A DNA stretch of 64,000 nucleotides from Prevotella sp. (GTDB lineage Bacteria > Bacteroidota > Bacteroidia > Bacteroidales > Bacteroidaceae): positions 62,001-126,000 of the forward strand of contig JAFZAP010000054.1 in assembly GCA_017557185.1 (NCBI GenBank). Direction: 5' to 3'. The notes beneath the pieces are model-generated. The model saw nothing but the letters and a program-made list of their open reading frames with translations, had not been told where the DNA came from and did no database searches. Shown piece by piece: positions 41,670 to 51,592 of this stretch; within the stretch, counting starts at the first letter, position 1; every line of letters starts with the position of its first letter. A program made the translations under genes and the position numbers.

Positions 41670-42874
41670 AGCAAAAGAAACTGATGCTCCTTGGTGGAAT
41701 ACGCTACTTGTTGCCAGCCATTGAAGCGGCTCACAAGCATGGGTGTCATGTCATCACTGTTGACTATCTTCCCGATAACATTGCCCATCAGTATTCTGAT
41801 GAATACCATAATGTAAGCATCATTGATAAAGAGGCGGTTTTAAAATTGGCACAATCCCTCCAGATTGATGGAATCCTTTCTTATGCTGTAGACCCGGGAG
41901 TTGTAACAGCAGCTTTTGTGGCCGAGCAGATGGAATTACCTTTTACCTGTTCTTATGAAGCAGCCTGCATTCTTCAAGACAAGGCTCATTTTCGTGAATT
42001 CTTGTCAGAAAACGGATTTAACGTTCCCAAAGCCAGAGGTTATTCCAATGCAGAAGAGGCATTGAAAGATGTTGGCTATTTCAACTGGCCCGTTATAGTG
42101 AAACCTGTTGATTCGGCTGGTAGCAAGGGCGTAACACGAGTTGATCTCCCTCGGGACTTGCCGCAAGCAATTGGCATTGCCTTAGCAGAGTCACATAATG
42201 GACATTTCATCATAGAAGATTTCTTGGAGTTGGATGGCTATCAGTCGAGTGCAGATTGTTTTAGTGTAGACGGGAGATTATTGTATTCCGACTATTCTGA
42301 CCAACTTTTTGATAAGTATGCAGCCAATCCATTTACACCGTCCATAGAAATTTGGCCATCTTCTATGCCCCAGTTGAGACAAAATGAACTGACGCAAGAA
42401 CTCCAGCGACTGATTACTCTTCTAGGATGTGGTACAGGTCTTTATAACGTTGAAAGTCGTGTAGGCAAGAATGGCAAGTCATATCTTATGGAAGTCTCTC
42501 CGAGAGCTGGTGGTAATAGGATAGCAGAACTACAGCGTATTGGAACGGGTATTGACTTAATAGAAGCCGAAGTATTAAAAGCTATTGGTGAAAAAATTCT
42601 TGTCATCGAACAGCCGAAGTACAATGGTTTTTATGTTAACGACATTATTCATTCCAATCGAGCGGGACAATTCTTAAAGGTCGAATATAATGATATCATT
42701 AAGTTGGAGCATTATATCAGTGATGCTATTTATCTAGAAGAAGGAGATTATGTGGAAACTTTTAGTGGAGCAAACAATGCTGTAGGTTCACTATTCCTTC
42801 GATTCAATAGAAGAGAAGAAGTTGAACAGTTTGTTTTGGATCACGATAAATATATCAAAATAATTGTTGAGTAG
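41666..42874 (+). CDS. ATP-grasp ligase (first of three)
   Basis: A 402-residue ATP-grasp family protein: N-terminal Rossmann-like preATP domain (LMLLGGIRYLLPAIEAAHKHG), then ATP-binding KPVDSAGSKGVTRV near 152-165 and the metal-binding EVSPRAGGN near 274-282. This group joins a carboxylate to an amine or thiol through an acyl phosphate. The closest general resemblance is to carbamoyl-phosphate synthase-like and amino acid ligases. In a polysaccharide locus it may attach an amino acid or other acyl group to a sugar. It starts in the ATGA overlap with the aminotransferase gene and abuts the next gene. Confidence 0.82.
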   Translation: MKQKKLMLLGGIRYLLPAIEAAHKHGCHVITVDYLPDNIAHQYSDEYHNVSIIDKEAVLKLAQSLQIDGILSYAVDPGVVTAAFVAEQMELPFTCSYEAACILQDKAHFREFLSENGFNVPKARGYSNAEEALKDVGYFNWPVIVKPVDSAGSKGVTRVDLPRDLPQAIGIALAESHNGHFIIEDFLELDGYQSSADCFSVDGRLLYSDYSDQLFDKYAANPFTPSIEIWPSSMPQLRQNELTQELQRLITLLGCGTGLYNVESRVGKNGKSYLMEVSPRAGGNRIAELQRIGTGIDLIEAEVLKAIGEKILVIEQPKYNGFYVNDIIHSNRAGQFLKVEYNDIIKLEHYISDAIYLEEGDYVETFSGANNAVGSLFLRFNRREEVEQFVLDHDKYIKIIVE

Positions 42875-43825
42875 ATGAACCCAATAGGCGGATATTTTTC
42901 TTTGGAACTTCCTCTCCATGAGGAATATCATAAGGAGGCAATCAAACTCAATACTGGGCGTAATTGCTTGGAGTACATTCTGAGAAGTCGAAAGTACTCA
43001 AAGGTATATATTCCCTATTATTCGTGTGATGTGTTACTTGAGCCCTTCCGCAAACTTGGAATAGAATACACTTTTTACCGCATTAATATAGAATTTGAAA
43101 TAGCAGAGGTTATAGCCCTAAAAGAAAACGAAGCCCTTCTGTATATCAATTATTTCGGACTTAAGCAGAACTACGTCAGTTCTCTGGCAGGAGAGTATAG
43201 TAGTCAATTAATCGTTGACAATACCCAAGCATTTTATGCTAAGCCCATCGAGGGTATTGATACCTTCTATACCTGCCGGAAGTTCTTTGGAGTTCCTGAT
43301 GGCGCTTATCTCTATACAGACCATCCTTTAGATGACGACATTGAGCAAGATGTTTCTTGGGAGCGTATGGATTTCCTCACCAAGCGCATTGACTTGTCAC
43401 CAGAGGATGGCTACTCTGATTTCAGGCAGCAAAGCCACGATCTGATAGGACAACGTATCAAGCGCATGTCAAGATTGACAGAACGATTCATGCAGTCTAT
43501 TGGTTATGATGCTGTAGCAGCAAGAAGGCGTGATAATTTCAATTGTTTACATAAGCATTTATCAGAAAGTAACCAACTCCATCTGTCTTTTAACGATGAT
43601 GCAGTTCCTATGATTTATCCATACCTGACCAGTAAAGAAGGATTACGCGAATACCTTATTCAAAACAAGGTATTTGTGGCAAAGTATTGGCCTAATGTTC
43701 TAGAATTGAGTAACTTCAAGACAGAGTACGAACTAGCAAACAAAGTAGTGGCAATTCCTTGTGACCAAAGGTATGAGAAAGATGAGATGCTGTTCATATT
43801 GAAAACGATAGATTTATGGAAATAA
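42875..43825 (+). CDS. Putative DegT-like aminotransferase-fold protein
   Basis: A 316-residue protein, not assigned with certainty. The order of segments recalls DegT aminotransferases but shortened: NTGRNCLEYILRSRKYSKVYIPYYSCD at the N-terminus, LIVDNTQAFYA in the place of the Asp-containing strand, and TCRKFFGVPDGAYLYTD in the place of the PLP-Lys loop (Lys in RKFFG). It begins immediately after the ATP-grasp stop and overlaps the GNAT gene by 10 nt, so it belongs to the same transcript. It may be a diverged or inactive aminotransferase. Confidence 0.55.
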   Translation: MNPIGGYFSLELPLHEEYHKEAIKLNTGRNCLEYILRSRKYSKVYIPYYSCDVLLEPFRKLGIEYTFYRINIEFEIAEVIALKENEALLYINYFGLKQNYVSSLAGEYSSQLIVDNTQAFYAKPIEGIDTFYTCRKFFGVPDGAYLYTDHPLDDDIEQDVSWERMDFLTKRIDLSPEDGYSDFRQQSHDLIGQRIKRMSRLTERFMQSIGYDAVAARRRDNFNCLHKHLSESNQLHLSFNDDAVPMIYPYLTSKEGLREYLIQNKVFVAKYWPNVLELSNFKTEYELANKVVAIPCDQRYEKDEMLFILKTIDLWK

Positions 43826-44322
43826 AAATACGTCCATTAGTTGAAGAAGATGCATATACTTCAGTAAAATGGAGGAATGATCCTGAGATTTTTAGATTTA
43901 CGGGCAATACTTATGATCATGAAATAACAATAGAATCAGAATTAAACTGGATTCGTAGAGTTATTCGCAATCAAGATGAGTATCGTTGTGCGATTCTTGT
44001 CGATAGTATTTACGTGGGTAATATATACCTTACAGATATTGATAGAATTTCAGCTCATTATCATATCTTTATTGGAAATAAGGATTATTGGGGTAGAGGA
44101 ATTGCCAAACAAGCGTCGCAATTAATCTTACATTATGCTTTTCATACATTAGGACTTCAATTTGTTCAATTAAGAGTGCATAAAGAAAATATAAGCGCAT
44201 TAGAATTATATAAGCAATTAGGCTTTAAAAAAATTAATGCAGATGAGATATGGTTGACGATGCGATTAAATAGTGTTATATCGTATACTGACCAATCTCT
44301 CAACCAGAAGAATACTATATAA
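43816..44322 (+). CDS. GNAT family N-acetyltransferase
   Basis: A 168-residue acetyltransferase of the RimJ-like GNAT group, with VKWRNDPEIFRFTG at the N-terminus, acetyl-CoA-binding YWGRGIAKQASQLIL near 93-107 and VHKENISALELYKQLGFKK at the end. In this setting it probably acetylates the amino group introduced by the aminotransferase. It overlaps the preceding gene by 10 nt. From here to about 53 kb the DNA is notably A/T-rich. Confidence 0.82.
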   Translation: MEIKIRPLVEEDAYTSVKWRNDPEIFRFTGNTYDHEITIESELNWIRRVIRNQDEYRCAILVDSIYVGNIYLTDIDRISAHYHIFIGNKDYWGRGIAKQASQLILHYAFHTLGLQFVQLRVHKENISALELYKQLGFKKINADEIWLTMRLNSVISYTDQSLNQKNTI

Positions 44323-44350
44323 ACAATGACATGATAAAAAGAAGAAATTT

Positions 44351-45805
44351 GTGTCTGAATCCTTAAAAAATAAAACAGTAAAAGGGGTAGCCTGGAGTGG
44401 TGTAGATAATGTCGCTCAGTTTGGTGTTTCTTTTGTAGTGAGCATAATCCTCGCTCGATTGCTGAGTCCTGATGATTATGGTCTATTAGGTATCATAGCT
44501 GTCTTTACTGCAGTATGTGCCGCTCTTATTAATGGTGGATTCACAAATGCTTTGATACGTAAAAAAGATCCAACGGATGATGATTATAATACAGCGTTTA
44601 TAGTTAATCTAGGAATGAGTCTTATTCTATATGCCATTATCTTTCTTTGTTCTCCATTTATTGCAGCCTTTTTCAACCGGCAGGAGCTAATAGCACTTAC
44701 TCGTGTTGCTTCTTTAGGAATAATAATAGGAGCACTTGCATTGGTGCAGCAGACTCGCTTAACCAAACGAATAGATTTTAAGACCCAAACAAAGATAACA
44801 ATCATTGCTTCTCTTTCGAGTGGCTTCATTGGAATCGGGATGGCGCTGATGGATTATGGCGTATGGGCTTTAGTGACGCAGACGCTTTCCTCCCAAGCCT
44901 TTCGAACAGTTTTTCTATGGTACTATAATAAATGGATACCACGACTACGCTTTTCCTCCGCGAGTTTTCAAGAGTTGTTTGGTTTTGGATGGAAGATGAT
45001 GGCGAGTGGTGTTCTTGATACTATATGGAAGGAACTTTATCAGGTTGTGGTTGGTAAGTTCTATAGTTCTGCAGCTCTTGGTCAATATACTCGTGCAAAG
45101 CAGTTCTCACAACTCTTATCCAGTAATCTGACATCTGTTGTGCAGCGTGTTACCTTTCCGGTTCTCAGCAACATTCAGGATGATAAGGTAAGGATGATTT
45201 CCGGATATCGGCGGATTATCAAGATGACAATGTTTATAACAGCAATCAGCATGTTTTTCCTTGGTGCCATAGCAGAACCTCTCTTGTATTGTCTGATTGG
45301 TCCTAAATGGAACGATGCAGCAACTTTTCTTCCCCTAATATGTATCAGCGGATCGCTATATCCACTTCATGCTATCAATTTAAACATGCTACAAGTGCAA
45401 GGACGAAGTGATCTTTTTCTCGGATTGGAGATTGTGAAGAAGATCATAGGGTTAGTACCATTGTTCGTATGCATCTTCTATGGCATCATGCCAATGCTAT
45501 ATGTTAACCTCATTACAAGTGGTATCAACTATCTTCTAAATTCCTATTTCCCAGGAAAGTTGCTTGGCTATAGTTCGTGGATGCAGATTAAAGATATTGC
45601 CCCATCTTTTTGTCTTGCCATTTTTGTTGCATTAGCAGTCTATTTTCTCAAATATCTTCCTTTTACCAACTGGCTGATTCTTCCTTTCCAACTTATTTTA
45701 GGAGCACTACTTTTCTTTATTGTCTGCAAAAAGACAAAGATGGAAGAATATGTAGAAATAAAGGCTATAATTCTGCCATATTTGAAGAAATTTATAAAGG
45801 AATAA
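44351..45805 (+). CDS. wzx: Wzx-type polysaccharide flippase
   Basis: A 484-residue membrane protein of the MATE/MOP superfamily (polysaccharide transport family). It has about 14 hydrophobic segments, an N-terminal VKGVAWSGVDNVAQFGVSFVVS amphipathic start, and FGFGWKMMASGVLDTIWKELYQ in the middle. It moves lipid-linked repeat units across the inner membrane. The start is GTG at 44351. The stop TAA shares its last base with the next ATG. Confidence 0.9.
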   Translation: MSESLKNKTVKGVAWSGVDNVAQFGVSFVVSIILARLLSPDDYGLLGIIAVFTAVCAALINGGFTNALIRKKDPTDDDYNTAFIVNLGMSLILYAIIFLCSPFIAAFFNRQELIALTRVASLGIIIGALALVQQTRLTKRIDFKTQTKITIIASLSSGFIGIGMALMDYGVWALVTQTLSSQAFRTVFLWYYNKWIPRLRFSSASFQELFGFGWKMMASGVLDTIWKELYQVVVGKFYSSAALGQYTRAKQFSQLLSSNLTSVVQRVTFPVLSNIQDDKVRMISGYRRIIKMTMFITAISMFFLGAIAEPLLYCLIGPKWNDAATFLPLICISGSLYPLHAINLNMLQVQGRSDLFLGLEIVKKIIGLVPLFVCIFYGIMPMLYVNLITSGINYLLNSYFPGKLLGYSSWMQIKDIAPSFCLAIFVALAVYFLKYLPFTNWLILPFQLILGALLFFIVCKKTKMEEYVEIKAIILPYLKKFIKE

Positions 45806-46914
45806 TGGATCATTACAATTATTTTGTCTGTGTGCGTTGCTACACTTACAACCATGCTCCTTACATCATTGATGCATTAAATGGATTCACGATGCAGGAA
45901 ACTTCCTTTCCTTTCGTTTGTGCCATTGTTGATGATGCTAGTACTGATGGTGAACAGGAGGTCATAGACCATTATCTTCAGGAACAATTTGATCTTAACA
46001 ATGAATCAATAGTTCGCCATGAGGAAACGAGTGATTATGTAATGACATTTGCAAGCCACAACAAGAATCCTCATTGTTTTTTTGTAGTTTATAGCCTCAA
46101 ATACAATCATTATTCCATTAAGAAATCCAAACACCCCTATCTGACAGAATGGACAGAAAAAGCCAATTATATTGCCGTATGTGAAGGTGATGATTATTGG
46201 ATAGACCCATTAAAGTTGCAAACTCAAGTGGATATAATGGAAAAAGATGAACAGGTGGGCTTAGTATATGGTCAAGCTGTACAGTTTTTTCAGGAGTCTC
46301 AAAAAAAAGGTTATATAATAGGAAAATATGCTTCTGGCATTGACGAATTAGTTTATTGCAATGTTATCCCAACGTTGACAGTTGTATATCGAAAAGAATT
46401 ATACGATGGTTTTGATGATCTATATGATGTCAATTGGAAAATGGGGGATTATCCTTTGTGGCTTTATTTATCTCATCAGGCAAGTATAAGATTTATAGAC
46501 AAACCTCTTGCAGTATATAGGATTCTTAAAAATTCAGCTTCACATTCAGCGAATTATAGAAAACAAGTAGAATTCCAAGAGTCCGCTAAAGAGATTCGTC
46601 TTTTTTTTTCTAAGAAGTATCACATAGGTAGCCAAGAGTTAATAGAGCAAGGGTATTATCTTAGGAGATTTCATTTGGCATTTAATAATTATAAAAGAGA
46701 AGATGTCGTTTTGTATTATAAGAAATTAAAAAGAGTATCATATAAAGATAATATTAGATATTTGTGTTCAAGATCAAGGAATGTTTATCGAATTTATAAA
46801 ACAATGTCCTTTCTTTTATTTAAATTTAAAGCATATTTCGTAAGATATATTACTTTTCTCAAGCAAAAAAGCAGTCTGTCCTATTATATGAATATTATGG
46901 AAAAGCGTTGCTGA
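45805..46914 (+). CDS. Family 2 glycosyltransferase
   Basis: A 369-residue GT-A fold transferase. CVRCYTYNHAPYIIDALNGF and AIVDDASTDG form the nucleotide-binding region, and CEGDDYWIDPLKLQ carries the DxD-like motif near residue 128. The A/T-rich C-terminus is basic and may touch the membrane. ATG 45805 overlaps the wzx stop by one base; a longer frame upstream is only the shadow of wzx. Its product is probably an addition to the lipid-linked repeat unit. Confidence 0.85.
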   Translation: MDHYNYFVCVRCYTYNHAPYIIDALNGFTMQETSFPFVCAIVDDASTDGEQEVIDHYLQEQFDLNNESIVRHEETSDYVMTFASHNKNPHCFFVVYSLKYNHYSIKKSKHPYLTEWTEKANYIAVCEGDDYWIDPLKLQTQVDIMEKDEQVGLVYGQAVQFFQESQKKGYIIGKYASGIDELVYCNVIPTLTVVYRKELYDGFDDLYDVNWKMGDYPLWLYLSHQASIRFIDKPLAVYRILKNSASHSANYRKQVEFQESAKEIRLFFSKKYHIGSQELIEQGYYLRRFHLAFNNYKREDVVLYYKKLKRVSYKDNIRYLCSRSRNVYRIYKTMSFLLFKFKAYFVRYITFLKQKSSLSYYMNIMEKRC

Positions 46915-46967
46915 TTATTTCATGTTTTGTATATTGTCTAAAAAAATCTCAGTCTAAAGGTTTTGTG

Positions 46968-48155
46968 ATGATTAATAAAATATTCTCATATATTGCCATC
47001 TTATTCTTATTGCTGTTTGCTCTTTTTAGTTTTAACTTCTCAGAAACAATAAGTCAACAAACAGCACTATATATATGCGTCCCTGGAGCATTTGTGCTTA
47101 CATTTTTTGCAACAAAGAATTATAAACCTTCGACATGTTTTAAGTTCTTGATGGCGGTTTATGTATGGGAATGCATAACATATTTGAGTGCAGAAGATCA
47201 ATCGGTTGCTCTTGATGAGTTGAAACGTTTATTGGCATGTTTTATGTTGGCATTTTCTTTCTTCTATCTTGGAAAGAAGAAAGAATTAGTTCCTTGGCTA
47301 TATTTAGTGTATATAGTGTATTATTTAGGTATTGTTTATTATGCTAATACCAGTATTTTAAATGAAGAATTTGACTACACAGAAGATCGCCTTGGGGATA
47401 GGATTCTTAATGCTAACTTGATTGCATATGTTACTTTTTTTGTTACATTTGTAATTTATGTTTTCCCCAACTTTTCAACAAGAGAATGGTTGAAACGGTT
47501 TTTTAGAATATTATTTATTCTCTCACCCGCTTGGTCCTTTGTTGTTGGTATTTTGACAGGTTCTCGACAGGTGCTGGTAATTCAATTCCCGTTTATCGCA
47601 TTATTGCTCTATCTACGCTATTTTAGGCATACCCGGGTATTTACACAAATCGTTTCATTGATTGTTGTTGTCGTCTTCGTGGCTGTTGTTTGGGATAAAG
47701 TTGATAGTATATATGAACAAAGCAATCTTAATACTCGAATGGAAATGGAGTTAGAGGAAGATGCGCGTATTATCCATTATCAACGAGCTGTGAAGATTGG
47801 ATTAGACAATCCGATAACAGGAGTTGGTCCTGGCAATTATAAACTCTATGCTCCTAATAGAATTTCTTTCTCGCACAGTTCTTATTCTGAGTTGTTTGCT
47901 AATAATGGTTTTCCGGGTTTGCTGTTGTTTTTGTTGATGTTTTATTATTTCTGTAAACAGCAATGGAGACGTTATCGAAAGACCCATGATGAGTTATTCT
48001 TATATTTCTTGGTTTTTGGTCTGTTCTTCACAATAGATAATGCCTTTTATGTGATGCATACAGCTCCGTGGTTGATATCTTTCTTTATCTTAGTTGATTC
48101 ACATAGCGCTACTTATTATAAAATATCTCGATATAAGTTAAAACCAAATGAATAA
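46968..48155 (+). CDS. wzy: O-antigen polymerase/ligase-like membrane protein (Wzy)
   Basis: A 395-residue protein with 10-12 hydrophobic segments and a central loop containing NLNTRMEMELEEDARI. It then has DNPITGVGPGNYKLYAPN and HSSYSELFANNGFPGLLLF, the H-x-x-(Y/E) region typical of the Wzy_C/O-antigen ligase domain. ATG 46968 is used because it follows an AAAGG site; the frame is open from TTG 46908. It polymerises the repeat units after export by Wzx. It overlaps the next gene by 8 nt. Confidence 0.82.
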   Translation: MINKIFSYIAILFLLLFALFSFNFSETISQQTALYICVPGAFVLTFFATKNYKPSTCFKFLMAVYVWECITYLSAEDQSVALDELKRLLACFMLAFSFFYLGKKKELVPWLYLVYIVYYLGIVYYANTSILNEEFDYTEDRLGDRILNANLIAYVTFFVTFVIYVFPNFSTREWLKRFFRILFILSPAWSFVVGILTGSRQVLVIQFPFIALLLYLRYFRHTRVFTQIVSLIVVVVFVAVVWDKVDSIYEQSNLNTRMEMELEEDARIIHYQRAVKIGLDNPITGVGPGNYKLYAPNRISFSHSSYSELFANNGFPGLLLFLLMFYYFCKQQWRRYRKTHDELFLYFLVFGLFFTIDNAFYVMHTAPWLISFFILVDSHSATYYKISRYKLKPNE

Positions 48156-49389
48156 GTTTTTAATCATATTGGATCATGAAAGCAGAATCCCTCCTTTCAT
48201 GATTGCTATATTATTGTATTCAAAAGATCAATACAAAAATGTGTATTATATTAATACGAGAAAGCCTTCAAATGAAGCGCTGTTTTCTGCATATCATAAT
48301 ATAGATATCATGCACCCTTCACGAAGGTGTAGATTTTGGTGCTCGGTATTGGCTTTTGTCAAATTGTTTTTTCCTCGAAACATTAAGCAATTATATAATT
48401 ATGTTTGTAGAGAAGGCTTTCATGTGTTTTTTTTAAAATCGCTATTGCTTACGTTGGTTGTAGAATCAATTCTGTGCGTTCAGGCATCAAGAATAATCAA
48501 GAAGCAAGGTGATAAATATGATTTGACAGTTTTGGCCACGTGGTTTTCTGCTGCGGCAGTTGCATCGGCAACATTAAAAAGGAATTATAAATCCATTAAG
48601 GCAGTTTCTTTGGCACATTCCTATGAAATCTTGGTTTCTCGCAATAAGAATGTTCCTTATTTGTTTGTTGATTACAAACATAAGTATCTGGACGGAGTTT
48701 TTTTTATAGCGCAGAAAATGCGCGAGTTATACATTGAAGGCATTGGCGGTCTTGCAAAAGAATACTTGAATAAAACCCACGTTTTCTATTTAGGAACTTA
48801 CAAGAACTCAGATGTACTGAATCTTACAAAAGAAAATGAGTTTCATATTTGTACCTGTTCTCGGACAATTCCTTTAAAACGTTTGGATGTATTAATAAAA
48901 GCTTTATCCTCATGGAAGGAATCTATTATATATTGGACGCATATTGGTGACGGCGAAATATTTGACAAATTGAAGAGTCAGTCAGAGGAATTGATGCGTA
49001 TAAACCCTTTTGTTCACATAGACTTTATCGGATATTTAACTAATGAACAAGTTAAAGATTATTATGCAAATAATTCCGTTGACCTTTTTGTGAACCTGTC
49101 ATCAATAGAAGGCTTACCCATCTCTATTATGGAAGCCATATCTTATGGAATTCCAGTAATGGCTACAGATGTGGGAGGGACGAATGAAGTTGTGAATTCT
49201 ACATTAGGTTATTTATTAAAAAGCGATATTTCTCCTCAATATGTCAAAGATAACATTATGATGTTCTTGAATCTTCCTGTGGAACAGAGATCTGAAATGC
49301 GAAATAATGCATACAATTATTGGAAATCTCATTTTAATGCTGAAGACAATCTTGTTACTTTGTTTAAATATATAGATTCTTTGAATTAA
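48148..49389 (+). CDS. Family 4 glycosyltransferase
   Basis: A 413-residue GT-B fold transferase. The C-terminal half has TCSRTIPLKRLDVLIKAL, HIGDGEIFDKLKSQ, and VNLSSIEGLPISIMEAISYG followed by VGGTNEV, the donor-binding E-x7-E region. The N-terminal half is unusually hydrophobic in places. It overlaps wzy by 8 nt and is followed 3 nt later by the next gene. Confidence 0.85.
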   Translation: MNKFLIILDHESRIPPFMIAILLYSKDQYKNVYYINTRKPSNEALFSAYHNIDIMHPSRRCRFWCSVLAFVKLFFPRNIKQLYNYVCREGFHVFFLKSLLLTLVVESILCVQASRIIKKQGDKYDLTVLATWFSAAAVASATLKRNYKSIKAVSLAHSYEILVSRNKNVPYLFVDYKHKYLDGVFFIAQKMRELYIEGIGGLAKEYLNKTHVFYLGTYKNSDVLNLTKENEFHICTCSRTIPLKRLDVLIKALSSWKESIIYWTHIGDGEIFDKLKSQSEELMRINPFVHIDFIGYLTNEQVKDYYANNSVDLFVNLSSIEGLPISIMEAISYGIPVMATDVGGTNEVVNSTLGYLLKSDISPQYVKDNIMMFLNLPVEQRSEMRNNAYNYWKSHFNAEDNLVTLFKYIDSLN

Positions 49390-49392
49390 ACG

Positions 49393-50319
49393 ATGAGTTA
49401 CGAAAAATCTTTTTATACAAAAATCGGATCAACAGCAAAGAATATACTTGGAATACGAGATATTTCTTTGTTTAAAAAAAAATTGCATAAGCAAATTGGT
49501 AAGCTTATCTATCACAAGAAGTACACGTCTAAGGATATTGTAAGAATGATGCAAGAAATGGGAATGAAAGAGGGAAGCTTTGTCTGCATCCATTCATCGA
49601 TGAAAGAGTTCTATAACTTTCGTGGTACTGCAGAAGAACTGATAGAAGAGATGATAAGTGTTTTGGGCAGTGAAGGAACTCTGATGATGCCTGCTTTCCC
49701 TGATAAAAAGTTGATTCATAAAGAAGGATATGTTTTTGACCCAATGAATGATAGAACAGGAGCTGGTTATCTTGCGGAGACGTTTAGAAAGTATCCCAAT
49801 GTTAAAAGAAGTATTAACATCCAACATTCAGCATGTGCTATAGGGAAATATGCTGATTATTTGACCAAAGACCACCAGTTTTCAAAAGATTGCTGGGATG
49901 AATATTCACCATGGCGACGAAGTCTGGAATTGGGCGTGCTTGTGTTTAACTTTGGTTTACCACGTAGTTACATGGGTACTTTTCATCATTGCGTTGAAAG
50001 CAAATTGCAAAGTGAATATCCGTATTATTCCCAATTTTTTACATCATTAGAATGTTTCAGGTATTATGGAAAAGATGGACACATTTACGAATATCTAAAT
50101 AAAGTGAGTAGATTGGATAGGAGAACAAGGAAAAAGAAAGTAACTAAATACTTTACTTCTGAAGATTGGTGCATTAAGAAAATATCAAATCTGGAGATAA
50201 AGGTGTTCTATACGGCTCATTGTTTTCCAAAAATGTTGGAATTAGGAAGAAAGGGTATATGCGTGTATTATGTACCATCTCCAAAGAAATATGAATTCGA
50301 AAGAAATAAGAATGTATAA
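49393..50319 (+). CDS. AAC(3)-type N-acetyltransferase
   Basis: A 308-residue protein of the aminoglycoside 3-N-acetyltransferase (Antibiotic_NAT/YokD) fold. Typical blocks are GSFVCIHSSMKEFYNFRGT, LGSEGTLMMPAFP and NIQHSACAIGKYADYLT. The spacing of the His and the polar residues is kept. In polysaccharide loci this fold acetylates amino sugars rather than antibiotics; that role is inferred from the context. It starts 3 nt after the GT4 gene and ends 2 nt before the dehydrogenase gene. Confidence 0.82.
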   Translation: MSYEKSFYTKIGSTAKNILGIRDISLFKKKLHKQIGKLIYHKKYTSKDIVRMMQEMGMKEGSFVCIHSSMKEFYNFRGTAEELIEEMISVLGSEGTLMMPAFPDKKLIHKEGYVFDPMNDRTGAGYLAETFRKYPNVKRSINIQHSACAIGKYADYLTKDHQFSKDCWDEYSPWRRSLELGVLVFNFGLPRSYMGTFHHCVESKLQSEYPYYSQFFTSLECFRYYGKDGHIYEYLNKVSRLDRRTRKKKVTKYFTSEDWCIKKISNLEIKVFYTAHCFPKMLELGRKGICVYYVPSPKKYEFERNKNV

Positions 50320-50321
50320 TA

Positions 50322-51590
50322 ATGAAAGACATTAGAATTTGTGTGATAGGTCTCGGATATGTAGGCCTTCCATTAGCACGATTGTTTTCAACGAAGTATC
50401 ATACGGTGGGATTCGATATGAACCAGAATCGTGTGGATGCATTGATGCAAGGCCATGATGCTACTTTTGAAGTAGCTGACGATCTTCTTCAAGATGCCAT
50501 TGACAATCATGGGTTTATATGTACTACAGACATCGAAGTTATCAAAGATTGTAATTTCTATGTGGTAGCCGTTCCCACACCTGTTGACGAAAACAATCGT
50601 CCAGATTTGAGGCCTCTTTGGGGTGCCAGTGAGACAGTTGGAAAAGTAATCTCAAAAGGTGATATTGTGGTTTATGAATCCACAGTTTATCCAGGCGTGA
50701 CTGAAGAAGAGTGCTTGCCAGTTGTTGAACGGGTGAGTGGCTTGAAGTTCAATGTTGATTTCTATGCAGGTTATTCACCTGAGCGAATCAATCCTGGTGA
50801 TAAGTTGCATACAGTCGAAAAGATTAAGAAAGTTACATCTGGCTCAACTCCTGAGATTGCTGACATCGTTGATGGTGTCTACAATTCAGTCCTTGTGAAT
50901 GGAACGCATAAGGCTCCAAACATCAAGGTGGCAGAAGCCTCGAAGATTATTGAAAATTCGCAGCGTGATGTAAATATTGCCTTTATGAATGAGCTAGCAA
51001 AGATTTTTAATGCGATGGGAATCGATACTCATGACGTAATAGAGGCTGCTGCAAGTAAATGGAATTTTATCAAGTTGAGTCCAGGTCTTGTTGGTGGTCA
51101 TTGCATCAGTGTTGATCCGTATTATCTTATCCAGAAAGCCCAAGTTTATGGGGTCTTACCTCGCGTGATGTCCAATGCCCGTCGTTTGAATGATGGCATG
51201 GGTGAATACGTAGCTAATCAGGTTATCAAATTGATGAATAAGAAGGGAGTATTGGTCAAAGATTCAAAGATTCTTATTTTGGGTATTACTTTCAAGGAGA
51301 ATTGTCCAGATATTAGAAACACAAAGGTTGTTGATATTTATCATACATTGCAGGAGTATACATCCAATATTACTATTTATGATCCATGGGCTAATGCGGA
51401 ACATGTGAGAGACGAATATGATATAGCCATTACAAATGAAGTACCTAGAGGAAAGTACGACGCTATTATTCACGCTGTCGCTCACAAGGAATTTCTGGAA
51501 ATGGATTTGCTTTCTTTGAAAAATGAAAAAGGTGTTATTTACGATGTGAAAGGAGTTCTCCCACGTGAAATAGTAGATGGACGACTATAA
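50322..51590 (+). CDS. Nucleotide sugar dehydrogenase (WbpA/TviB/WecC type)
   Basis: A 422-residue UDP-sugar 6-dehydrogenase that oxidises UDP-HexNAc to the uronic acid using two NAD+. Motifs are the Rossmann CVIGLGYVGLPLA (residues 6-18), YESTVYPGVTEEECLP, and GLVGGHCISVDPYYL with the catalytic Cys near 260. ILGITFKENCPDIRNTKV lies near 320-337. It groups by pattern with UDP-GalNAc/ManNAc dehydrogenases rather than UDP-glucose dehydrogenase, so the polymer probably contains an acidic HexNAc. Confidence 0.92.
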   Translation: MKDIRICVIGLGYVGLPLARLFSTKYHTVGFDMNQNRVDALMQGHDATFEVADDLLQDAIDNHGFICTTDIEVIKDCNFYVVAVPTPVDENNRPDLRPLWGASETVGKVISKGDIVVYESTVYPGVTEEECLPVVERVSGLKFNVDFYAGYSPERINPGDKLHTVEKIKKVTSGSTPEIADIVDGVYNSVLVNGTHKAPNIKVAEASKIIENSQRDVNIAFMNELAKIFNAMGIDTHDVIEAAASKWNFIKLSPGLVGGHCISVDPYYLIQKAQVYGVLPRVMSNARRLNDGMGEYVANQVIKLMNKKGVLVKDSKILILGITFKENCPDIRNTKVVDIYHTLQEYTSNITIYDPWANAEHVRDEYDIAITNEVPRGKYDAIIHAVAHKEFLEMDLLSLKNEKGVIYDVKGVLPREIVDGRL

Positions 51591-51592
51591 AA

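Noticed and set aside
45610-45804. N-terminal extension of the GT2 glycosyltransferase
   Set aside because: It lies wholly within the wzx coding region in another frame; ATG 45805 directly overlaps the wzx stop and starts the homologous part.
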